Origin: CAG-791 sp002394525
GTDB lineage: Bacteria; Bacillota; Clostridia; Lachnospirales; Lachnospiraceae
Assembly: GCA_946536955.1 (NCBI GenBank)
Contig: CAMNFJ010000140.1
Coordinates: forward strand, 1-6,999
Length of the DNA stretch: 6,999 nt
Direction of reading: 5' to 3'
Positions within the stretch are counted from its first letter, which is position 1. Each line of letters starts with the position of its first letter. This document shows positions 1-4,594 of this stretch, piece by piece. The notes under the pieces are model-generated. The model searched no databases. It worked only from the letters and a program-made list of their open reading frames with translations, and was not told where the DNA came from. Both the position numbers and the translations under genes were made by a program.

Positions 1-13
1 CATGATATCTAAT

Positions 14-69
14 AAGGGACGGTTTCCTGATCCAGTAGACGAATCAGGAAACCGTCCCTTTCTTTTTAT
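14..69 (+). terminator. Intrinsic terminator; hairpin family A, copy 1
   Basis: A perfect 18-bp inverted repeat has left arm AAGGGACGGTTTCCTGAT (14-31) and its exact complement at 43-60, around an 11-nt loop. A T-rich run (59-69) follows. This is the form of a Rho-independent terminator, presumably for a plus-strand gene left of the window. The left arm matches the one at 2953-2970 in 17 of 18 positions, so it belongs to a repeated hairpin family and is not a one-off terminator. Confidence 0.85.
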
Positions 70-70
70 T

Positions 71-477
71 GTAGGATGGCAGGGTCGACAGGTGGTTCAG
101 CCCCTTGTCACGCCCGTTTTTTATTGTTTTACCATTCCCCCCTGAACCACACGCCCCTTGCGGAACAGCGCTGTGTGTGGTCGCGCTGCCTGCACCTGCA
201 GTCTCCTTCTGAGATTGCGGGTCCTGCCGGTTCTTTTCCGGCTGATACAGGGCTGCGGGCTCTTTTTATCTCGTGGTCGGTGAGATCGCACGAGCAATGC
301 TCTTTTTTAAATTTTTCTGCCTGCGCCTTCGCGCCTTCAGATCCTGTTTTATTCTATCTAAATTTTAGCATTGGAGGCGCATAGAAAAGCGTCACAAAAC
401 CCTTAAATAATGCGTAAATTGTGTAAAAACTGTGAAATTATCAGATAAATGACAGGGCTTCCCCCGGCCACAGGTCA
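71..477. other. Gene-free intergenic stretch
   Basis: I see no convincing gene here. The longest open frame (76-384, plus) lacks a ribosome binding site and translates to a Cys/Ser/Pro/Phe-rich peptide with no recognisable motif. Two weak structures are visible. One is a 9-bp inverted repeat, GTGGTTCAG (92-100) with CTGAACCAC (142-150). The other is a 6-bp stem (270-275 with 289-294) followed by a short GAGC/GCTC pairing and a T run (302-307), which could be a weak terminator. The last part (about 385-450) is AT-rich. Confidence 0.5.
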
Positions 478-506
478 TTGCACGCCGGAGTGTGCCCGGG
501 TATAAT
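478..506 (+). promoter_or_regulatory. Sigma-70/SigA-type promoter for the secreted protein gene
   Basis: TTGCAC (478-483) and TATAAT (501-506) are separated by exactly 17 nt. The -10 is perfect and the -35 matches the consensus in five of six bases. Transcription would start near 513, giving a leader of about 210 nt before the ATG at 725. No better promoter is visible closer to the gene. Confidence 0.75.
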
Positions 507-512
507 TATTTT

Positions 513-724
513 AGAGACAATACAGGAATTGCCTTTACTAATCTTACAGATCAGCGAGGAGGATATCGGGACCGGGGTGGTTCCCGGGCCCGTTTTTTTC
601 AATTCCTGCCTTGTTATCGCCAATCGCAGCGTTACAAGTCCTGCCATCCGGGAGGGCGTGAACTATAACGATGAATAAGGATCCAGTTGGACTATAAGGC
701 TTCAGGAATAAAGGAGGTTGAAAA
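513..724 (+). promoter_or_regulatory. Structured 5' leader with possible transcription attenuation
   Basis: The predicted leader contains a strong terminator (567-599), so full-length mRNA would need read-through. A 9-nt segment, CAGGAATTG (523-531), is perfectly complementary to CAATTCCTG (600-608) just after the U-tract. The two could therefore pair around the terminator. No leader peptide with a credible start and no known riboswitch class was recognised; the GGGGTGG in the terminator loop only superficially recalls a T-box. The alternative is that the promoter and terminator define a short independent RNA of about 85 nt. Which of these is right cannot be decided from sequence alone. Confidence 0.4.
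567..599 (+). terminator. Strong intrinsic terminator inside the leader
   Basis: CGGGACCGGG (567-576) pairs with CCCGGGCCCG (583-592), nine GC pairs and one A·G mismatch, around a 6-nt loop. Seven Ts follow directly (593-599). It lies about 60 nt downstream of a near-consensus promoter and 125 nt upstream of the gene. Confidence 0.8.
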
Positions 725-2107
725 ATGAAAAGACAGTTTACTTCCATGATCATGGCCCTGGTGCTGGCTGTCCTGTCGATGTGCAGTCCGGTCCTGGCGG
801 AGCAGGCAAAAGAGGCGGAGCAGACAGAAGCAGCCGCAGGAACGGAAAAAGCCGCGGAGCAGACAGAAGCAGCCGCAGGAACGGAAAAAGCCGCGGAGGC
901 AGATACGACAGTGGCAGCCGTGGAGGCGGCGACAGCGGCGGAAGCTGCCGCAGTCCTTCCGACAGTAGAGACCAAAGAAGCCGCGGCAGAGACCATGACG
1001 GCGGCAGAGACCGCGGAGACTGCAAAGACCGCGGAAGTTGCAAAGACTGCAGAAGCTGCGGAGACTGCAAAGACTGCAGGGGCTGCAGAGACCGCTGAGG
1101 CTTCACAGCGGCAGATCCTGGCCGTTTATGCCTGCCCGGCCCGTCAGATCCTCACAGATGAAGAAGGGAAAAAAGGCCTGGCGGACACAGTCATCTATCT
1201 GTTTACTGACCAGACCTGCCGTCAGTATGTCATCCACGAGGACCGGTTCAAGGTCTACAGCGAAGGCGTGTTTACTGTCAATTTTGACTGGGATACGGTC
1301 GAATGGGGGAACGCAGATTCCCATATCCTGACTCTTCATGTAAATAAGCTCTGCCGGGAGGGAGAACGGCTGGAGGACGTCGACCTGACCTACGATGTCG
1401 ACCTGGACAGAGTCAGGGATTACTGTGTATATCCGGCAGATTTCTCCCGTGAGACAGAGCTGGCAGCCGCCTTTATGGCGACGAATAAGCAGAGGCTGGT
1501 CCGCCTGGACGGCAGTGAGGAATACCTGTCCACCATGTGGTTCTATTATAGTGACGGTACCTTCTGCCAGTATGCTTTCAATGGGGAGGAGGATATGCTG
1601 TTCAGCTCCGGAGACTATACCATCTCGGGAGGCGGCTTCGACGTCCCCGGTGCCGTGCTCAGGCTCCACAGGACCAAAAAATACCAGGATGGAAAAGGCC
1701 TGGCCGATTACGATTCCACCCACGACTATACGATGGGGGAACTTGACTTTATGCGGATCTATCCGATAAATGAGGAAGAGGAAAAAGAGGAAGAAGAGAA
1801 GACCGGAGCTTCCGGGGAAACCTGGGATCTGTCCGGGGCCACCGGGATCACGGACCAGGTAAAGGCCGTGTTCGAAAAGGCCGCGGAGACACTCATGGGA
1901 GTCGACTACGAGCCGGTCTGCCTTCTGGGGACGAGCACCGCGCAGGACAAGGAGGGCAGGGTCTATTGTGTCCTCAGCCGCGCAAGGGTCGTATATCCGG
2001 ACGCCGAGCCCTACTATGCCCTGGTCTATATCCATGAGGACAAGGACGGGGCGGTGACCGTCCAGAATATCTACGAACTGTGGGTCGATGCCCACAGCCG
2101 GCGATGA
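725..2107 (+). CDS. Secreted repeat-stalk protein with duplicated domain, function unknown
   Basis: This 460-residue protein has a Sec signal peptide (residues 1-25, hydrophobic core MIMALVLAVLSM, likely cleavage after VLA). A low-complexity Ala/Glu/Thr stalk (about 26-128) contains a 13-residue tandem repeat, AEQTEAAAGTEKA, and a run of ETA/KTA triplets. Two similar domains follow. The first (about 154-237) carries TDQTCRQY and ends DRVRDYCVYP. The second (about 268-347) carries SDGTFCQY and ends GELDFMRIYP. An acidic Glu/Lys linker (350-359) leads to a C-terminal domain (about 374-455) with ITDQVKAVFEKAAETLMGVDYEP and YPDAEPYYALVYIHEDKDG. I associate that third module with secreted proteins and lipoproteins of gut Clostridia, but cannot name it. 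There is no LPXTG motif, good lipobox or C-terminal membrane segment, so it is probably released or loosely held at the surface. The start is fixed by AAGGAGG (711-717), 7 nt upstream of the ATG. No enzymatic residues were recognised. Confidence 0.88.
   Translation: MKRQFTSMIMALVLAVLSMCSPVLAEQAKEAEQTEAAAGTEKAAEQTEAAAGTEKAAEADTTVAAVEAATAAEAAAVLPTVETKEAAAETMTAAETAETAKTAEVAKTAEAAETAKTAGAAETAEASQRQILAVYACPARQILTDEEGKKGLADTVIYLFTDQTCRQYVIHEDRFKVYSEGVFTVNFDWDTVEWGNADSHILTLHVNKLCREGERLEDVDLTYDVDLDRVRDYCVYPADFSRETELAAAFMATNKQRLVRLDGSEEYLSTMWFYYSDGTFCQYAFNGEEDMLFSSGDYTISGGGFDVPGAVLRLHRTKKYQDGKGLADYDSTHDYTMGELDFMRIYPINEEEEKEEEEKTGASGETWDLSGATGITDQVKAVFEKAAETLMGVDYEPVCLLGTSTAQDKEGRVYCVLSRARVVYPDAEPYYALVYIHEDKDGAVTVQNIYELWVDAHSRR
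815..892 (+). repeat. Two perfect 39-bp tandem repeats in the stalk
   Basis: Two identical, directly adjacent 39-bp units (815-853 and 854-892) each encode AEQTEAAAGTEKA. A third partial unit (893-898) follows. Identity at the DNA level, including third codon positions, suggests a recent duplication or slippage. The number of copies may vary between strains. Confidence 0.9.
1004..1102 (+). repeat. Degenerate ETA/KTA triplet-residue repeat
   Basis: Residues 94-126 of the secreted protein consist of degenerate three-residue units of the type E-T-A, K-T-A and E-V-A. They are encoded by 9-bp steps such as GAGACTGCA and AAGACTGCA. The segment extends the stalk and is probably helical or extended. 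It is another slippage-prone region. Confidence 0.7.
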
Positions 2108-2164
2108 CGGGACCGGAGTCAGGCGTCCCCGCCGGTCCGCCAAAGACCTGCCTTCTCCTTTTTT
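2108..2164 (+). terminator. Possible terminator of the secreted protein gene
   Basis: GGACCGG (2110-2116) pairs with CCGGTCC (2132-2138) right after the stop codon. The T run (2159-2164) lies about 20 nt further on and is not adjacent to the stem, so this is an atypical intrinsic terminator. The loop carries one copy of GGAGTCAGGCGTCCC, linking it to the GAGTCA repeats. Confidence 0.4.
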
Positions 2165-2237
2165 GGTCGGCCTTCGCAATTACAACTCCAGAAAGGAGTC
2201 AGGCGTCCCTTTTGCCCTTATGACTCTTTTCTGACTC
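2115..2237. repeat. Partial GAGTCA repeat motifs before the regulator gene
   Basis: The 15-mer GGAGTCAGGCGTCCC occurs twice, identically (2115-2129 and 2195-2209), 80 bp apart. The second copy is followed by two TGACTC motifs (2221-2226 and 2232-2237), 11 bp apart. GAGTCAG (2196-2202) can pair with CTGACTC (2231-2237). The pieces look like fragments or rearranged copies of the larger hairpin elements at 3772 and 6064, with GAGTCA next to CGTCCC instead of GGGACG. Confidence 0.6.
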
Positions 2238-2246
2238 GCTTATAAT
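2218..2246 (+). promoter_or_regulatory. Putative promoter of the XRE regulator gene
   Basis: A perfect TATAAT (2241-2246) lies about 125 nt upstream of the regulator ATG. The matching -35 (TTATGA, 2218-2223, 17-nt spacing) is poor, so activation or weak basal activity is possible. The two TGACTC motifs fall over the -35 and spacer. Confidence 0.5.
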
Positions 2247-2256
2247 GATGCGCATC
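2247..2256. promoter_or_regulatory. Perfect palindrome at predicted start site, operator candidate
   Basis: GATGCGCATC is a perfect 10-bp palindrome directly abutting the -10 box, where transcription would start. A repressor bound here would block the promoter. An XRE-type protein is encoded just downstream, so autoregulation is a reasonable but untested inference. Confidence 0.35.
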
Positions 2257-2370
2257 CTGTCGTAAAATCGATAAAGAAGCAATGTAAGAAGCTTATGAGA
2301 TTGCCGATTTCGCAAAAAAACACCATGGCAGATCATCAGTCGGCGGAAAGAAATCAGGAGGGGGAAAGCG

Positions 2371-2916
2371 ATGTCAAAGAAACTGGGAAATATGATCCGG
2401 GAGGCCCGCACCCAGAAGGGCCTGACACAGGCAGCCCTGGCGGAGCAGGTAGGAATATCGTCTTCGGACATGGGAAAGATCGAGCGGGGCGAAAAAGAAC
2501 CGGCACAGAGTGCTCTCAGGAAGATGGCAAAGCCTCTTGGCCTGACGCAGAAGGCATTGCTGGAGGCGGGCGCCGAAGGTGCGTCCTCCGGGAAGAAGCC
2601 GTCCTCCGGAAAAAAGACCTCATCCGCGGGAAAAACATCTGCCTCAGCGAAGAGCAGCAGCATAGGAACTCTTACCGCAACGGAGAAAAAACTGGTCCAG
2701 CTCTACCGGAAGGCCGACAGCAATACGAAGAAGGCAGCGATGAGCCTGCTGTCTGGCGAAGGGAACATTGTTGAGATCCTCAGCTCCATGCTTTTGGGAA
2801 AAAAGGACGTTTCAGCAATGGCTTCCGGACTGATGGAAACCCTGCTTTCCGCAAAGAACACAAAGGCCGGCCCGGCCGAAGAATACAAAACGCCGGATCC
2901 GGATAAGAACGCATAG
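2371..2916 (+). CDS. XRE-family helix-turn-helix regulator
   Basis: This 181-residue protein has an N-terminal Cro/C1-type DNA-binding domain (about 5-65). Its HTH is visible as LTQAALAEQVGISSSDMGKI (18-37), followed by the family's typical ERGEKEPA. A flexible Ser/Lys/Gly-rich linker (about 68-98) leads to a short helical segment, TATEKKLVQLYRKADSNTKKAAMSLL (about 102-127). That segment recurs at the C-terminus of many clostridial XRE proteins and probably mediates dimerisation. A second helical stretch (132-162) and a charged tail follow. There is no peptidase or ligand domain, so its signal is unknown. The start is supported by AGGAGG (2356-2361). It is monocistronic and ends at a shared bidirectional terminator. 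The palindrome at 2247 is a candidate self-operator. Confidence 0.9.
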   Translation: MSKKLGNMIREARTQKGLTQAALAEQVGISSSDMGKIERGEKEPAQSALRKMAKPLGLTQKALLEAGAEGASSGKKPSSGKKTSSAGKTSASAKSSSIGTLTATEKKLVQLYRKADSNTKKAAMSLLSGEGNIVEILSSMLLGKKDVSAMASGLMETLLSAKNTKAGPAEEYKTPDPDKNA

Positions 2917-2951
2917 GCCGGGGAAGTGTCAGCGGCCGGCAGACCAGAAAC

Positions 2952-3008
2952 AAAGGGAAGGTTTCCTGATCCGTGCACAGGCATCAGGAACCTTCCCCCT
3001 TTTTGTTT
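2952..3008. terminator. Bidirectional terminator between convergent genes; hairpin family A, copy 2
   Basis: GGGAAGGTTTCCTGAT (2955-2970) pairs with ATCAGGAACCTTCCC (2983-2997), with one bulged T, around a 12-nt loop containing GTGCAC. On the plus strand a T run (3000-3004, then TTTT at 3006-3009) follows. On the minus strand the complement of the A run (2952-2954) gives a shorter U-tract. It serves the regulator and the converging phosphoesterase. The arm is nearly identical to that at 14-31. Confidence 0.82.
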
Positions 3009-3754
3009 TAATCCAGAATCTTCAGGGGCTTCCACCTCAGATAATCCCCGGAGACCAGGTGATAGGTTCGGCCCCGGTACTCGCCGTGGATGCTGTCATA
3101 GAAGCGGGACTCGCCGTGGCAGTGGGCGTAGATGACCTGCTCGGCTCCGTACTCCTCCGCCATGTCCGTGAAGGTACTGCGGACCTCCAGGATATTGGTC
3201 GGCGGATAGTGCAGGAACATGATATATTTCCGCCAGCCGTCGGCTCTGGCCAGCTCAAAGGACTTGCGCAGCCGCTGCAGCTCCCGGTCCACCAGCTTTT
3301 TCGCGTGGGCCTCGGCCTTCTCGTCCCAGCCTGTGATACGCCCCCGCCGGTCCAGATAAAAGGGGCCCTCAAAGGTGAAACCCTTGGTGCCGACCAGGGC
3401 ATAATCCCGGTAGGTCTCATAACTGTCCTGCAGGAAGGTCAGCCGCGGCTGGTACAGGGCGTTCAGCTGCGCGGTCTTTTTCGCGTCCCAGAACATGTCG
3501 TGGTTGCCCCGCGTCAGGATCTTGCGGCCCGGCAGGTCACAGATATACTGCAGATCCAGCTCGCACTCGGCAAGATTCTTTCCCCAGCTGTGGTCCCCGG
3601 CCAGGACCAGCGTGTCCTCCTCCGATACCAGCTTCCGGCAGTTTTTCAGAAATTTCTCCTCATGCTTTTTCCAGACCCGGTCATGGAGCTGGCCGGGCGC
3701 CTTCAGCACGGATTGATAATGCAGATGAAGATCTCCGATCGCATACAGGCTCAT
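3008..3754 (-). CDS. Calcineurin-like metallophosphoesterase
   Basis: This 248-residue protein carries the full metal-binding set of the calcineurin-like phosphoesterase superfamily: G7-D8-L-H10 at the N-terminus, G53-D54, G83-N84-H85-D86, H182 (in LHYPP), and H211-C-H213-G214. These residues normally hold a two-metal centre that hydrolyses phosphomono- or diesters. The substrate cannot be told from the sequence. No signal peptide or membrane segment is present, so it should be cytosolic. The N-terminus MSLYAIGDLH begins directly with the first motif, which supports this start although the ribosome binding site (GAGGG) is weak. It converges on the XRE gene. A long GAGTCA hairpin element begins 18 bp upstream of its start codon and would lie in its mRNA leader if the promoter is beyond it. 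Confidence 0.93.
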   Translation of the reverse strand: MSLYAIGDLHLHYQSVLKAPGQLHDRVWKKHEEKFLKNCRKLVSEEDTLVLAGDHSWGKNLAECELDLQYICDLPGRKILTRGNHDMFWDAKKTAQLNALYQPRLTFLQDSYETYRDYALVGTKGFTFEGPFYLDRRGRITGWDEKAEAHAKKLVDRELQRLRKSFELARADGWRKYIMFLHYPPTNILEVRSTFTDMAEEYGAEQVIYAHCHGESRFYDSIHGEYRGRTYHLVSGDYLRWKPLKILD

Positions 3755-3771
3755 GTCTCTGCCCTCGCTTT

Positions 3772-3894
3772 GTGAGTCAGTGGGTGAGTCAGTGGGGACG
3801 TTTCAGATTGACTCATTATTATCTGGATTCTCTGATCAGAACTGCTGAAGTGAGTCAGACTGAAACGTCCCTTCTGACTCACCCACTGACTCAC
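3772..3894. repeat. GAGTCA hairpin element, copy 1
   Basis: Two 44-nt inverted arms (3772-3815 and 3851-3894) match in 40 of 44 positions around a 35-nt loop. Each arm begins at its outer edge with two 12-bp tandem units of TGAGTCAGTGGG type. It continues with GGGACGTTTCAG and ends at the inner edge with TGACTCA. The loop contains the palindrome TCTGATCAGA (3831-3840). There is no flanking T run and no coding content. It resembles a non-autonomous palindromic repeat (REP or MITE type). The core GAGTCAGTGGGGACGT is shared with the copy at 6064. Confidence 0.85.
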
Positions 3895-3922
3895 AATATC
3901 ATTACAGCTGCGGTTTATGCAA
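3895..3922 (-). promoter_or_regulatory. Possible promoter of the metallophosphoesterase gene
   Basis: Read on the minus strand, TTGCAT (3922-3917) and GATATT (3900-3895) are spaced by 16 nt. Transcription would start inside the GAGTCA hairpin element, placing most of that hairpin in the 5' leader. The -10 is only a four-of-six match, so the call is weak. Confidence 0.3.
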
Positions 3923-4009
3923 GCGTGTCCGACATTCAGCCAGGCGGTAACGGCAGGTGATAATAACGGGGATTAGGTCATCTGTTTACATCCTGAAAAA
4001 GATTGGATA

Positions 4010-4018
4010 TGCTATAAT
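4010..4018 (+). promoter_or_regulatory. Extended -10 promoter of the NTF2-like/nuclease-like unit
   Basis: TGC followed by perfect TATAAT (4013-4018) forms an extended -10, which can act without a good -35. TTTACA (3985-3990) lies 22 nt upstream, too far for normal spacing. Predicted leader length is about 110 nt to the ATG at 4137. The leader contains a GACTTG/CAAGTC hairpin (4039-4053). Confidence 0.5.
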
Positions 4019-4061
4019 GAAAATGTGTTCGGAGGAAAGACTTGCCGCAAGTCGGGAGATG

Positions 4062-4095
4062 TTCCCTGACTCACGGCTGTTCTCCGACTCACGGC
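4062..4095 (+). repeat. Two direct GACTCACGGC repeats in the leader
   Basis: GACTCACGGC occurs at 4068-4077 and 4086-4095, 18 bp apart. Both are preceded by pyrimidine-rich TTCCCT or TTCTCC. The GACTCA core is the one used in the large hairpin elements, here as direct and not inverted copies, between the promoter and the ribosome binding site. Confidence 0.6.
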
Positions 4096-4136
4096 AAAAA
4101 GGCACACGCCGTCATCACCAGAGATCAGGAGGAGAA

Positions 4137-4226
4137 ATGATAAGGATCTTAACAAACGAAGAGCGGATAGAAAACAACAGAGCGATCGCGGAATCCTACC
4201 TTCATGCCTATCCCCATTTCCGTGGA
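4137..4226 (+). pseudogene. N-terminal part of the NTF2-like gene, in a different frame
   Basis: ATG at 4137, preceded by AGGAGGAG (4127-4134), opens a frame reading MIRILTNEERIENNRAIAES and then YLHAYPHF. That is a plausible first helix of an NTF2/SnoaL-like protein. This frame runs out at 4271 with an implausible tail. The remainder of the domain is in the next frame from about 4204. Joining them needs a +1 shift, most simply one extra base in the CCCC (4212-4215) or TTTCC (4217-4221) run. It may be a true frameshift mutation, a sequencing error or, less likely, programmed frameshifting. The end coordinate is approximate. Confidence 0.6.
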
Positions 4227-4590
4227 GGATTCCGCCACCATGGAAGCCTTGTCCTACTCGGTCGAATTTGATGACTGGAAGCCTGTTGATTTTGAGGTCT
4301 TCCCGGGAATCGACGGCGTGGCCTGGAAGACACATTTCGGAGCCACCCGCAAGAGAGACGGGGTCTTCATGGACTTTTTTGCCTACAGCTTCATCCGCAC
4401 CAATGAGTACGGTGAGATCACACACTGGGAGACCCACGTCAACTCCGCCTACAATGATTTCCTGGATGTCGCGATTGGCGAGCACGGGCCCTATGACAAT
4501 GCCGACAACTACATGGCAGCTGTCATGAAAAAGCTGAAATCCGCGGGGATTGACCTGGCGGCTCTCATGCACGCGGAAAGAAAAATCTGA
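4204..4590 (+). CDS. NTF2/SnoaL-like domain protein, probably missing its N-terminus by frameshift
   Basis: The 128-residue open frame contains the body of an alpha+beta barrel of the NTF2/SnoaL type. Strand-like segments are visible: LSYSVEFDDWKPVDFEVF, DGVAWKTHFG, GVFMDFFAYSFIRTNEYGEI and THWETHV, the last typical of this fold's C-terminal sheet. A helix ending MKKLKSAGIDLAALM follows. Members include enzymes (dehydratases, isomerases) and pure binding domains; no catalytic residue can be assigned. The ATG at 4204 has no ribosome binding site, whereas a good one precedes the ATG at 4137 in another frame. The native protein was therefore probably about 150 residues, starting at 4137. Its stop lies 4 nt before the next gene's ATG, which suggests translational coupling. 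Confidence 0.65.
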   Translation: MPIPISVEDSATMEALSYSVEFDDWKPVDFEVFPGIDGVAWKTHFGATRKRDGVFMDFFAYSFIRTNEYGEITHWETHVNSAYNDFLDVAIGEHGPYDNADNYMAAVMKKLKSAGIDLAALMHAERKI

Positions 4591-4594
4591 GAGA

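Noticed and set aside
76..384. Open frame of 102 residues on the plus strand
   Set aside because: It has no ribosome binding site, no recognisable motif and an atypical composition, and it overlaps weak hairpins. It is treated as non-coding.
571..600. T-box riboswitch, suggested by GGGGTGGTTCC
   Set aside because: The motif lies in the terminator loop instead of upstream of it, the leader before it is only about 60 nt, and no specifier stem is present.
1103..2179. Long minus-strand open frame of 358 residues opposite the secreted protein gene
   Set aside because: It is antisense to a gene with a signal peptide, good ribosome binding site and coherent domains. Its own translation shows no domain, so it is a GC-driven shadow frame.
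3059..3775. Plus-strand open frame of 238 residues opposite the metallophosphoesterase
   Set aside because: The minus strand carries all the metallophosphoesterase motifs; the plus-strand translation matches nothing recognisable.
3772..3894. CRISPR-like array, suggested by repeated GAGTCA units
   Set aside because: The units are inverted and 12-bp tandem, without 30-bp class spacers or cas genes. They form one hairpin.
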